Made by a program: the position numbers and the translations under genes
DNA from: Bacteroidota bacterium
GTDB lineage: Bacteria; Bacteroidota; Bacteroidia; NS11-12g; UBA955
Direction: 5' to 3'
NCBI GenBank assembly: GCA_027488835.1
Contig: JAIYAW010000007.1
Location: 1 to 64,000 of the forward strand
DNA: 64,000 nucleotides
Part shown: piece by piece, positions 53,264 through 61,427 of the stretch
How the letters are laid out: the number at the start of each line of letters is the position of its first letter
Position numbering within the stretch: position 1 is the first letter of the stretch
Notes under the pieces: generated by a model
Databases searched by the model: none
What the model was told of the DNA's origin: nothing
The model's input: the letters and a program-made list of their open reading frames with translations, nothing else

Positions 53264-54364
53264 TTAGACATTAAACCTAAAGTGCATACAATCGCCATCT
53301 TTGACAATGTATTCTTTTCCTTCAACGCGGAGCTTTCCAACATCGCGGCAAGCAGATTCAGAGCCATAATGAATCCAATCTTCGTAGGCAATGACTTCAG
53401 CGCGGATAAATCCTTTTTCAAAATCAGTATGAATCACAGCGGCGGCTTGAGGAGCTTTGGTACCTTCGGTAATTGTCCATGCCCTTACTTCTTTAACTCC
53501 AACAGTGAAGTAAGTTATATAATTCAATAATTTATATGCTGCTTGAATCAACTTTTCTACCCCACTTTGGTTAAGTCCCATTTCTTCAAGAAAAATCTTG
53601 CGGTCTTCGTAGCTTTCAAGTTCTGCAATTTCTGCTTCGATGGCTGCAGAAATAATCAATATTTCGGCGTTTTCATCTTTTACTGCATTGCGAACCAATT
53701 CAACATATGCATTTCCGTTGATCGAACTGTCTGGGTCAACGTTACAAACGTACAACACCGGTTTTTCAGTAAGTAAATTTAAATCCTTTACAAACTCTTT
53801 CTTTTCTACTTCAATTTCAATAGTGCGGGCATTTTTACCTTGCAACAAATGTGCTTTATACGTTTCGCAAACTTCTAGTGTTTTTGCAGCGTCTTTGTCG
53901 CCACCTGTCCTAGCTTGCTTTGCAATTTTAGAAATTCGCGCTTCAAGTGTTTCTAAATCTTTCAGCTGCAATTCGGTGTCAATAATTTCTTTGTCGCGAA
54001 TCGGATTTACAGATCCATCAACGTGAATGATGTTATCATCATCGAAACATCTTAAAACGTGCAGAATGGCATTGGTGTTTCTAATATTACCTAAGAATTG
54101 GTTACCCAGTCCTTCGTTATTGGAAGCTCCTTTTACCAAACCTGCGATATCAACAATTTCAATTGTAGTTGGTATAATATTTTGCGGATTTACAAGCTCG
54201 GCAAGCTTGTTCATGCGTTCATCTGGAACGGTGATGGTTCCAACATTCGGCTCAATAGTGCAGAATGGAAAATTAGCTGCTTGCGCTTTCGCGCTAGAAA
54301 CTGCGTTAAAAAGGGTTGATTTACCTACGTTTGGCAAACCTACGATTCCACATTGTAAAGACAT
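53264..54364 (-). CDS. ychF: Ribosome-binding ATPase YchF (Obg-family)
   Basis: An Obg-like ATPase that binds the ribosome and responds to redox stress. The 366-aa protein has the P-loop G-L-P-N-V-G-K-S at residues 9-16, a switch II D-I-A-G-L-V-K-G-A-S-N-N-E-G-L-G near 69, a coiled coil at about 130-200 and a C-terminal TGS domain (W-T-I-T-E-G-T-K-A-P-Q-A-A near 304, then H-x-D-F-E-K-G-F-I-R-A). The N-K-x-D specificity motif is replaced by N-V-D, the normal form in YchF, which uses ATP. The gene has its own -7 box at the end of glmM. Confidence 0.95.
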   Translation of the reverse strand: MSLQCGIVGLPNVGKSTLFNAVSSAKAQAANFPFCTIEPNVGTITVPDERMNKLAELVNPQNIIPTTIEIVDIAGLVKGASNNEGLGNQFLGNIRNTNAILHVLRCFDDDNIIHVDGSVNPIRDKEIIDTELQLKDLETLEARISKIAKQARTGGDKDAAKTLEVCETYKAHLLQGKNARTIEIEVEKKEFVKDLNLLTEKPVLYVCNVDPDSSINGNAYVELVRNAVKDENAEILIISAAIEAEIAELESYEDRKIFLEEMGLNQSGVEKLIQAAYKLLNYITYFTVGVKEVRAWTITEGTKAPQAAAVIHTDFEKGFIRAEVIAYEDWIHYGSESACRDVGKLRVEGKEYIVKDGDCMHFRFNV

Positions 54365-54371
54365 TTGGCTA

Positions 54372-54379
54372 CAAAGTTA
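54372..54379 (-). promoter_or_regulatory. -7 promoter box (TAACTTTG) for ychF, overlapping the glmM stop codon
   Basis: The minus strand TAACTTTG spans the glmM stop and ends 7 bases before the ychF ATG at 54364. So ychF can be expressed independently of glmM. Confidence 0.5.
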
Positions 54380-55756
54380 CTCTAATAAATCACCAATATC
54401 TTGTAAAATTTTCTTGGTAAGGTTTTCTGCGGTTGTTAAACTTGCACTTTCGGCATAAATACGAATAATTGGCTCCGTGTTACTTTTACGTAAATGCACC
54501 CAATCTCCATCAAAATCAATTTTCACACCATCAATTGTATTTACCGGTTGCTTCTTATACTTGTCGCAAATTTTTTCTAGAATATGATCCACATCTGTAC
54601 CTTCTTGTAGTTCTGCCTTATTTTTAGACATCATGTAAGTTGGATACAAAGCACGCAAACCAGAGGTTGTCATATTTGATTCTGCCAAATGGGTTAGAAA
54701 TAATGCAATTCCTACCAAAGCATCTCGGCCATAATGTAGTTCTGGTAAAATAATACCACCGTTACCTTCTCCCCCAATAATTGCGTTGTTTGCTTTCATA
54801 CATTCAACTACATTTACTTCACCAACTGCACTTGCAAAATATTTTTGACCTGCTTTTTCAGTAAGTTCCTTTAAAGAACGAGTACTTGACAAATTACTAA
54901 CCGTTGCACCGGGGGTATGTTTTAAAACATAATCAGCGCAGGCAACCAAGGTATATTCTTCACCAAACATTTCGCCATCGTCGGAAATGAACGCCAAACG
55001 ATCTACGTCTGGATCCACAACAATTCCCAACTGGCATTTATCCGCTTTAACTACAGATGAAATCTCACCCAAGTGTTCAGCCAAAGGTTCTGGATTGTGT
55101 GCAAAGTGACCAGTTGGTTCACCGTTTATTAAAACGATGTCTGTAACTCCTAATGCATTCAGCAATCTAGGAATTGCAATTCCACCCACACTGTTTACCA
55201 CATCAACCGCAACTTTGTAATTTTTTGATTTGATGAGTTCTGCATTGACCAAATCAAGTTCAAGGATTTTTTGAATATGATAATCTAAGTAATCTGTTTT
55301 TGATATTTTTCCTAAATGATCAACGGTAGCGAAAGTAAATTCACCTTTTTCTGCAATTTCCAATATAGCTTCGCCATCGGCACCGCTAATAAATTCACCT
55401 TTTTCATTGAGTAATTTAAGTGCATTCCATTGTTTAGGGTTGTGACTGGCCGTAATAATAATTCCCCCTGCTGCATTTTCTGCAACAACTGCCATCTCAA
55501 CTGTAGGAGTGGTAGCTAAATCCAAATCCACAACATTGATACCCAATCCAATTAGTGTATTCACAATCAAATCTTGAACCATAGGTCCGCTTATTCTCGC
55601 ATCTCTACCCACAACGATTTTCTTATTGTCCGATTTTTGGGAAATCCAAGTGCCATATGATGATGCGAACTTTACAATATCGATAGGTGTAAGATTATCT
55701 GATGGAACGCCGCCGATTGTACCTCTGATACCTGAAATTGATTTAATTAATGTCAT
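54377..55756 (-). CDS. glmM: Phosphoglucosamine mutase
   Basis: Interconverts glucosamine-6-phosphate and glucosamine-1-phosphate for UDP-GlcNAc synthesis, feeding peptidoglycan and LPS. The 459-aa protein has the phosphoserine loop I-T-A-S-H-N-P with S104, the Mg loop D-P-D-V-D-R near 250, the sugar loop G-E-G-N-G-G near 320 and the phosphate site R-K-S-N-T-E-P near 415. GlmM is chosen over phosphomannomutase by overall similarity; a phosphomannomutase/phosphoglucomutase activity cannot be excluded. It has a -7 box just upstream and is followed by ychF 12 bases on. Confidence 0.85.
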   Translation of the reverse strand: MTLIKSISGIRGTIGGVPSDNLTPIDIVKFASSYGTWISQKSDNKKIVVGRDARISGPMVQDLIVNTLIGLGINVVDLDLATTPTVEMAVVAENAAGGIIITASHNPKQWNALKLLNEKGEFISGADGEAILEIAEKGEFTFATVDHLGKISKTDYLDYHIQKILELDLVNAELIKSKNYKVAVDVVNSVGGIAIPRLLNALGVTDIVLINGEPTGHFAHNPEPLAEHLGEISSVVKADKCQLGIVVDPDVDRLAFISDDGEMFGEEYTLVACADYVLKHTPGATVSNLSSTRSLKELTEKAGQKYFASAVGEVNVVECMKANNAIIGGEGNGGIILPELHYGRDALVGIALFLTHLAESNMTTSGLRALYPTYMMSKNKAELQEGTDVDHILEKICDKYKKQPVNTIDGVKIDFDGDWVHLRKSNTEPIIRIYAESASLTTAENLTKKILQDIGDLLE

Positions 55757-55769
55757 AAATTTTCGGCTG

Positions 55770-55777
55770 CAAAAATA
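55770..55777 (-). promoter_or_regulatory. -7 promoter box (TATTTTTG) for glmM
   Basis: The minus strand TATTTTTG ends 13 bases before the ATG at 55756. No -33 TTG at the usual distance. Confidence 0.45.
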
Positions 55778-55910
55778 GATAAAAAAGGCTAGAGTTTATT
55801 TGTAAGTGGCTAATTTTTTTTTAGACTAATACCTAATTTTCAATTGTGTAAATGATTTAAAAGAAATCCCAACATTTTGCTTTAAATTAAAGGGATTAAG
55901 CGAAATTTAT

Positions 55911-55918
55911 TACCTTTG
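55911..55918 (+). promoter_or_regulatory. -7 promoter box (TACCTTTG) for ftcD
   Basis: TACCTTTG ends 4 bases before the ATG at 55923, suggesting a leaderless ftcD mRNA. Confidence 0.5.
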
Positions 55919-55922
55919 TTAA

Positions 55923-57614
55923 ATGCAAAAAATTGTTGAATGTGTTCCTAATTTTAGTGAAGGAAAAAATTTACAAATTATCAAACAAATTACCGATGCC
56001 ATGGAAAGTGTTGATGGCGTGCAATTGTTGGATGTAGATCCTGGAAAAGCAACCAACAGAACGGTTGTAACCATAGTTGGAGAAGTAGAATTGGTGGTTG
56101 AAGCCGCATTTAGAGGCATCCAAATGGCTTCAATATTAATTGACATGCGCAATCATTCTGGAGAACATCCGCGTATGGGTGCTACCGATGTTTGTCCTCT
56201 TATTCCTATTTCAGGAATTTCAATGGAAGAAACCGCACAATATGCACAACAATTGGCAAAACGTGTAGCTACAGAACTTTCCATTCCAACTTACTTATAT
56301 GAAGATGCCCAATCCAATAAAAATCGCTCAAATTTGAGCGTAATTAGGGCTGGCGAATATGAAGGTTTCTTTGAGAAAATTAAAGATCCTGCTTGGGTTC
56401 CCGATTTTGGAAAAGCAGAAATGAATGCAACCGCCGGTGCAACTGTTATAGGTGCCCGAGATTTTTTAATTGCATTCAATATCAACCTAAATACAAAAAG
56501 CACTCGTGTTGCTAACCGCATTGCCTTTGATGTAAGAGAAGCCGGAAGGGTTAAACGTGAAGGGAATCCTATTTCAGGAAAAATTATGAAGGATGAAAAC
56601 GGTGAAGATGTTCGTATTCCCGGTAAATTAAAATCAGTGAAAGCCATTGGTTGGTTCATTGAAGAATACAACATTGCACAAATTAGCATGAACTTAACAA
56701 ATTACCATGTTACCCCACTTCACATTGCTTTTGAAGAAACTCGAAAAAGTGCCGATGAGCGTGGGGTTCGGGTTACAGGTAGCGAATTGGTGGGACTCAT
56801 TCCTTTGCAATCCATGCTTGATGCTGGAAAATTCTTTATTGAAAAACAAGGATTAAGCTCAGGTATCAGCGAAGCTGAACTTGTAGATATTGCCATTAAA
56901 TCTTTGGGACTAAGTGAAATTTCAAACTTCGATCCAAAAAAGAAAATTATTGAATATATCCTTCAAGATCCTAAAAAATCAAAGTTGGTTTCAATGACAA
57001 TAAAAGGATTCGCAGACGAAACAGCTTCTGATAGTCCCGCACCAGGTGGAGGAAGTATTGCAGCGCTTTCTGGCGCATTGGGGGCTTCTTTGGGAACCAT
57101 GGTTGCCAACTTAAGCGCTTCTAAAAGAGGTTGGGAAAATAGAGTAGGTGAATTTTCTCCATGGGCTGAAAAAGGACAAAAACTCAAAGATGAATTGTTG
57201 TTTTTGGTTGATGAGGATACCCGTGCATTTGATGGAATTATGGCTGCTTTTGGACTTCCAAAAGACAATGCAGAACAAATAGCTCTGCGCAAACAGGCCA
57301 TTGAAGAAGCGAGTAAGTACGCCACGGAAATTCCTTTCAAAACTATGCAAGCCGCGTTTAATTGTATTCCTTTGTTGCAGGAAATGGCAAAAAATGGCAA
57401 TCAGAATTCTTTGAGCGATGTGGGAGTTGGTGCCATTTGCATCAAAACGGCGGTAAGAGGTGCTTGGTTGAATGTATTGATCAACGCAAAAGGACTTAAC
57501 GACCAAGTTTGGGCAAAAAATATAGTTGAACAGGCTAGAAAGTTGTTGGCCGAAAACCATATTTTGTGCGATGAGATTGTAATCGGGATTGAAAGGGAAT
57601 TAGAAGGTTTATGA
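55923..57614 (+). CDS. ftcD: Glutamate formimidoyltransferase/formimidoyltetrahydrofolate cyclodeaminase
   Basis: Bifunctional enzyme of histidine degradation that moves the formimino group from formiminoglutamate to tetrahydrofolate, then deaminates it to methenyl-THF. The N-terminal transferase (about 1-330) starts with V-E-C-V-P-N-F-S-E-G and has D-M-R-N-H-S-G-E-H-P-R-M-G-A-T-D-V. The C-terminal cyclodeaminase (about 360-563) has D-S-P-A-P-G-G-G-S-I-A-A-L-S-G-A-L-G-A-S-L near 376. It is the fused form, as in animals and many Bacteroidota. The stop codon lies inside the first unit of a decamer repeat. The rest of the hut pathway is not in the window; it would also supply one-carbon units to folD and purine synthesis. 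Confidence 0.94.
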   Translation: MQKIVECVPNFSEGKNLQIIKQITDAMESVDGVQLLDVDPGKATNRTVVTIVGEVELVVEAAFRGIQMASILIDMRNHSGEHPRMGATDVCPLIPISGISMEETAQYAQQLAKRVATELSIPTYLYEDAQSNKNRSNLSVIRAGEYEGFFEKIKDPAWVPDFGKAEMNATAGATVIGARDFLIAFNINLNTKSTRVANRIAFDVREAGRVKREGNPISGKIMKDENGEDVRIPGKLKSVKAIGWFIEEYNIAQISMNLTNYHVTPLHIAFEETRKSADERGVRVTGSELVGLIPLQSMLDAGKFFIEKQGLSSGISEAELVDIAIKSLGLSEISNFDPKKKIIEYILQDPKKSKLVSMTIKGFADETASDSPAPGGGSIAALSGALGASLGTMVANLSASKRGWENRVGEFSPWAEKGQKLKDELLFLVDEDTRAFDGIMAAFGLPKDNAEQIALRKQAIEEASKYATEIPFKTMQAAFNCIPLLQEMAKNGNQNSLSDVGVGAICIKTAVRGAWLNVLINAKGLNDQVWAKNIVEQARKLLAENHILCDEIVIGIERELEGL

Positions 57615-57644
57615 AAGTTTATGAAGGTTTATAAGGGTTTAGAC
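57607..57644 (+). repeat. Tandem decamer repeat GTTTATGAAG at the ftcD stop
   Basis: GTTTATGAAA (57607-57616), GTTTATGAAG (57617-57626), GTTTATAAGG (57627-57636), then GTTTAGAC (57637-57644) repeat with an exact 10-base period. The first unit includes the ftcD stop codon. Confidence 0.75.
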
Positions 57645-57649
57645 TTTAA

Positions 57650-57730
57650 CTAAACGCATAGTAATGCTTCTAAACTCCGAAGGAATCTAAACGAGCGAAG
57701 CTCATCTAAACGCACGAAATGCATCTAAAC
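57650..57730 (+). repeat. CTAAAC mini-hairpin array (four units of about 19 bases)
   Basis: The hexamer CTAAAC occurs at 57650, 57670, 57687, 57706 and 57725. Each of the four intervals contains a short self-complementary stretch: GCAT-AGTA-ATGC, TCC-GAA-GGA, GAGC-GAA-GCTC and GCA-CGAAA-TGC. The stems differ in sequence but each pairs with itself, while the GAA loop recurs. The array ends 3 bases before the ATG at 57733. It may act as DNA or as the 5' leader of that gene's mRNA. Confidence 0.75.
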
Positions 57731-57732
57731 AA

Positions 57733-58683
57733 ATGAAAAAACTAACGTTCATATTGACACTTTTTGCAGCCGCAACCGCTGATGGGCAATTTGCTCCAGC
57801 GGCAGGAAAAGCCGGAAGCACAGCCATTAAGGCAGACAGTTCTTGCTTCGTCAATTGGGCCATCGACTGTACCGTGAAAAAAGGTTTGGCACAAATCAAC
57901 TTGGCTGATTCTGGTTATGCATCCGTTGGAACTGCAAATGCAGCCATTGGGCAAGCGCTCAAAAATGGCGTTGTAAGTCTGGGTGACGGTGGTTCGGCGG
58001 TGCTCTATTTTAATCCGCCAATTGAAGATCAAGAAGGTTTCGACTTCGCCATTTTTGAAAATGCTTTCCTTGATACTTTTTTAGAGTTTGCCCACGTTGA
58101 AGTAAGCAACGATAAAATAAATTGGATTAAATTCCCTTCAGTTTCGCTTACCCAAACTACCAAACAAATTGACCCTTTTGGATATACCTACCCCGAAAAT
58201 ATTTCGAACTTGGCAGGAAAATACAAAATGCCTTACGGTGTACCATTTGATCTTTCAGAACTCAAAGACAGTCAAAACTATCAAACTACTTTTCAGTATG
58301 TTAGAATAACCGATGTGGTGGGTTCTATAAATCCAGTATTTGGAACTAAAGATTCAAAAGGCAACATGATCAACGATCCTTGGCCTACCCCATTTGCAAG
58401 CTCAGGCTTTGACCTCGACGCAGTAGGTGTGATACACCAATCTGCTAATTCAAACAATGTTAACTCGCTTACTAAAATTCCATTTTGTCATTTCAATAGA
58501 CAAACCCATCAAATGGAATTTAATCACTCATTGAATGAAACAGTTACAATATTCAATTCAAACGGAACCCTGATTTTTCAAAAATATATTACGGGCAAAA
58601 CTATGCAAATCCCTCCAAATATCGCTTCGGGATTGTATTTTATAGCTTGTTCCAATGGAACCGTGAAGTTGATACTGGATTAA
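57733..58683 (+). CDS. Secreted cell-surface protein with short T9SS-type sorting tail
   Basis: A 316-aa protein with a signal peptide (cleavage near A-D-G-Q). The main domain has G-D-G-G-S-A-V-L-Y-F, E-G-F-D-F-A-I-F-E-N-A-F-L, L-E-F-A-H-V-E-V-S-N-D and S-G-F-D-L-D-A-V-G-V-I. This pattern is seen in a group of Bacteroidetes cell-surface proteins of unknown function. The last ~75 residues (V-T-I-F-N-S-N-G-T-L-I-F, A-S-G-L-Y-F-I-A) resemble a Por secretion tail. It is convergent with the serine hydrolase, only 1 base apart. Extracellular binding role is inferred. Confidence 0.7.
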   Translation: MKKLTFILTLFAAATADGQFAPAAGKAGSTAIKADSSCFVNWAIDCTVKKGLAQINLADSGYASVGTANAAIGQALKNGVVSLGDGGSAVLYFNPPIEDQEGFDFAIFENAFLDTFLEFAHVEVSNDKINWIKFPSVSLTQTTKQIDPFGYTYPENISNLAGKYKMPYGVPFDLSELKDSQNYQTTFQYVRITDVVGSINPVFGTKDSKGNMINDPWPTPFASSGFDLDAVGVIHQSANSNNVNSLTKIPFCHFNRQTHQMEFNHSLNETVTIFNSNGTLIFQKYITGKTMQIPPNIASGLYFIACSNGTVKLILD

Positions 58684-58684
58684 A

Positions 58685-59806
58685 TTATTTCAACAAACCC
58701 ACCATATCAATGGTGCGTAAAAATGAACCACTCACGTTGTTTGTAAGGACAACAAAACATTTATTTTCGTCGAGGCAAGACCAAAAGTAGGTTCTAAAAC
58801 CTTTCCACCAACCGTTGTGAAAGGCCCATCGTTTGCCATCTATCCATTTGATTCTCCAACCCATGGCATAATAGCCGTCGGCACTGGCAACAGCCGTTGG
58901 TGTCCACATTTCTTGCTTGGTATAACTATGTAATATGTAGGAACTTCTCAAAGCCCTATCTAACAGAAACATTTCAAAAACACTGGAATACACCCCTTTG
59001 TCACCGGTAGTTCCATTGAACATATTGTCGTCAAACATACTCCAATTATCGTAACCTTGCACTGGATAATCTTGAAGCGGAATACTATCAAAATTACAAA
59101 TATGGGTAAACTTCATATCCGCAACTTTGCAAATATTATTTTTCACAAATGACCTAAAATCCTGTTTGCTGGTTCTCTCAACAATCAAACTCAACAATGC
59201 AAAATTAGAATTGCAATAATCATAATTCCCAGGTCGTACAAAGCGTTTATCGGGTTGTGCATTTAACAAATCAACAACGTCTTCATTTACCAAGTGCTTA
59301 TTTCCTTCCCGCAAATTAAATCCTCTGTAATTAAAATAAAAGTAATCTGGAAGTCCAGAGGTATGGCTCAATAAATTCCGGATAGTTAAGTTAGTTCGTT
59401 TGAATTCAGGAATATACCAATGCACACTGTCGTCTATATTCAAATACCCGTCTTGGTGGAGCATCATCACCGAAATTCCTGTAAAAACTTTCGACACAGA
59501 CGCAAGTTGAAATACTTCATCGGGGTAAATAGAATCTTTGGTGCCCCACAACCTAAAACCGCGAGACCCATAAATGATACTATCATTTTTGAACATCAAA
59601 AACGACCCATTAAAGTTCCCAATCCTATTGAATTTGTCAAAAAACTTATTAATTTTTCGGGAAGTGGTATCTGAAAATGGGACATACTTTTGCTTAAAAG
59701 CAAATTCAGTTGAACTCATTGGCCGGGTATTTTGCGCTATAAGATATTGAGGGACAATTATCCCCAATAAAAAAAAGAAGCGGCAATATTTACGAAGCTG
59801 TTGCAT
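58685..59806 (-). CDS. Exported serine hydrolase, class C beta-lactamase/esterase family
   Basis: A 373-aa protein from the ATG at 59806 (an in-frame TTG at 59821 lies in the -7 box). A signal peptide ends near L-I-A-Q. The family's three active-site motifs are present: S-V-S-K (S-x-x-K) near residue 105, Y-C-N (Y-x-N) near 200, and H-N-G (replacing K/H-T/S-G) near 336. It is probably a penicillin-binding or peptidase/esterase relative; true beta-lactamase activity cannot be inferred. It faces the surface-protein gene at its 3' end and has a -7 box upstream. Confidence 0.85.
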   Translation of the reverse strand: MQQLRKYCRFFFLLGIIVPQYLIAQNTRPMSSTEFAFKQKYVPFSDTTSRKINKFFDKFNRIGNFNGSFLMFKNDSIIYGSRGFRLWGTKDSIYPDEVFQLASVSKVFTGISVMMLHQDGYLNIDDSVHWYIPEFKRTNLTIRNLLSHTSGLPDYFYFNYRGFNLREGNKHLVNEDVVDLLNAQPDKRFVRPGNYDYCNSNFALLSLIVERTSKQDFRSFVKNNICKVADMKFTHICNFDSIPLQDYPVQGYDNWSMFDDNMFNGTTGDKGVYSSVFEMFLLDRALRSSYILHSYTKQEMWTPTAVASADGYYAMGWRIKWIDGKRWAFHNGWWKGFRTYFWSCLDENKCFVVLTNNVSGSFLRTIDMVGLLK

Positions 59807-59818
59807 ATTCAACTGCAA

Positions 59819-59826
59819 CAAAAATA
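59819..59826 (-). promoter_or_regulatory. -7 promoter box (TATTTTTG) for the serine hydrolase gene
   Basis: The minus strand TATTTTTG ends 12 bases before the ATG at 59806 and overlaps the in-frame TTG at 59821. Confidence 0.45.
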
Positions 59827-59882
59827 AAGGCTATAATATTAAAATGAATCGAAGTTACACACACCAAAAATGGGCGTATTTT

Positions 59883-60485
59883 TTAAGGAACATTGATAAT
59901 TTTATGGGTTTGCAAGGAAATTTGCCAATGTGGATTTTCCTTCACAAAATCGATAATTGAAGGTATCATTTTCTCTCGCTTATCCCATTCAGGCTGAATA
60001 AACAATTTGCATGTTGCGTTACAAAAATGCTCCCATTTGGTAGCCCATTCAAAATCGGAATTATTGAACGCCACAATTTTCAATTCGTGTGCTTTCGAAA
60101 TTTCTGTTTCTATTGGAAACTTGAACTTCTTGGGAGATAAGGTAATCCAATCAAAATTACCTTGAATTTCATACGCACCTGAGGTTTCAATGTGCACACG
60201 AATGCCGTTTCGATGAAATTTTTCAACAATGGGATTCAAATCATACATAGCGGGTTCTCCACCGGTAATAACAAGTACTTTGGCTTTGGTAGATGAAACC
60301 CATTCAACCATTTGTGCTGCTGAATAGGTAGGATATCCTTCGGCGTTCCAACTTTCTTTCACATCGCACCAAGTACAACCTACATCGCAACCTGCCAAAC
60401 GAATAAAATAAGCTGCTAATCCCGTAAATGCACCTTCTCCTTGAATGGTGTAAAAGTGCTCCATCACAGGAAAAACCGACTCCAT
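59883..60485 (-). CDS. queE: 7-carboxy-7-deazaguanine synthase (radical SAM)
   Basis: Rearranges 6-carboxytetrahydropterin to 7-carboxy-7-deazaguanine on the way to queuosine. The 200-aa protein has the radical SAM cluster C33-x3-C37-x2-C40 (C-D-V-G-C-T-W-C) right after the Q-G-E-G-A-F-T-G segment, and the I-T-G-G-E-P motif near 75. The family's size is normal. The start is the ATG at 60485; the TTG three bases upstream is in frame but less likely. It overlaps the folD stop by one base (TGATG) and so is coupled to folD. Confidence 0.92.
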   Translation of the reverse strand: MESVFPVMEHFYTIQGEGAFTGLAAYFIRLAGCDVGCTWCDVKESWNAEGYPTYSAAQMVEWVSSTKAKVLVITGGEPAMYDLNPIVEKFHRNGIRVHIETSGAYEIQGNFDWITLSPKKFKFPIETEISKAHELKIVAFNNSDFEWATKWEHFCNATCKLFIQPEWDKREKMIPSIIDFVKENPHWQISLQTHKIINVP

Positions 60486-61363
60486 CAAAGCTGTGATTTA
60501 CGTGCTTTTAAAGTATTATTTAACAATGCAGTGATGGTCATTGGACCCACACCACCTGGAACAGGCGTAATTGCAGATGCCACTTTTTCAACCGATTCGA
60601 AATCTACGTCTCCACACAATCTCCAACCTGCCTTTTTGCTTGCATCGTCAACACGGGTTGTTCCAACGTCAATCACTACGGCACCTTCTTTTACCATATC
60701 ACCAGTTACAAAACCTGGTTTACCAATTGCAGCCACAATAATATCCGCTTGTTTGGTGTAAAACGATAAATTTTCGGTACGACTATGGCACACTGTTACA
60801 GTGGCATTTCCTGTTTTACCAGGGTTAGATAATAATATTGAAATCGGACGACCTACAATATTGCTACGACCAATAATCACGGCGTGCTTTCCTGAGGTTT
60901 CAATTCCATAATGAGCCAAAATCATAGTAATCCCCAGCGGTGTAGCAGAAACAATACCATCGTTTCCTTTAGCCAACTGTCCCATATTCACATCGTGAAA
61001 TCCATCAACGTCTTTGTGAGGTAAAATGGCTTGGGTAATTTTTGTTTCATTGATATGTTTTGGCAAGGGCAATTGGACAATCAAACCATCGATTTCAGGA
61101 TTTTGATTGATTTCTGCAATTTTCTCTAACAATTCATCCTCGGTAAGGGTTGATTCATAGCGAATCACTGATCCAGAAAAACCAACTTCGTGACAAGCTT
61201 TTTCTTTAGCAGCCACGTACGTTTGACTTCCACCGTCATTACCAACCAAAATTGCCACCAAATGAGGCGCACGATGCCCGTTTGCAACCATTTCACTCAC
61301 TTCTTGAGTGATTTTTTGCTTAAGTGTATCGGCAACTTCTTTGCCATTTAATATCAATGCCAT
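60485..61363 (-). CDS. folD: Methylenetetrahydrofolate dehydrogenase/cyclohydrolase FolD
   Basis: Interconverts 5,10-methylene-, 5,10-methenyl- and 10-formyl-THF. From the ATG at 61363 it has 292 aa. It has Y-V-A-A-K-E-K-A-C (catalytic Lys) near 50, Q-L-P-L-P near 98, the NAD(P) site G-R-S-N-I-V-G-R-P near 165, and P-G-G-V-G-P-M-T near 270. An in-frame GTG at 61369 lies in the -7 box and was rejected. The queE gene follows in the same operon. FolD products link to the ftcD reaction and to purine synthesis (purL). Confidence 0.95.
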   Translation of the reverse strand: MALILNGKEVADTLKQKITQEVSEMVANGHRAPHLVAILVGNDGGSQTYVAAKEKACHEVGFSGSVIRYESTLTEDELLEKIAEINQNPEIDGLIVQLPLPKHINETKITQAILPHKDVDGFHDVNMGQLAKGNDGIVSATPLGITMILAHYGIETSGKHAVIIGRSNIVGRPISILLSNPGKTGNATVTVCHSRTENLSFYTKQADIIVAAIGKPGFVTGDMVKEGAVVIDVGTTRVDDASKKAGWRLCGDVDFESVEKVASAITPVPGGVGPMTITALLNNTLKARKSQL

Positions 61364-61368
61364 GGGCA

Positions 61369-61376
61369 CAAAAATA
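61369..61376 (-). promoter_or_regulatory. -7 promoter box (TATTTTTG) for folD-queE
   Basis: The minus strand TATTTTTG ends 5 bases before the ATG at 61363. Confidence 0.5.
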
Positions 61377-61427
61377 CTGAATTTCAGGGAAATTCGGAAG
61401 GAAAATCGAATCTTTCGACCAATAGAA

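Noticed and set aside
53640-54458. Two overlapping plus-strand ORFs opposite ychF and the glmM end
   Set aside because: They mirror conserved genes on the other strand and look low-complexity; no start context.
56963-57560. Two minus-strand ORFs of ~145 codons within ftcD
   Set aside because: They are antisense to the conserved cyclodeaminase domain and have no promoter or known domain.
52925-57644. Mobile cassette bounded by inverted repeats around ychF-glmM-ftcD
   Set aside because: Outer repeats are inverted relative to each other, but each is simply placed downstream of a gene end, the genes are housekeeping, and there is no transposase or target duplication.
57650-57730. CRISPR-like array
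   Set aside because: Repeat is only 6 bases with 11-14-base intervals, the intervals are self-complementary, and no cas gene is near.
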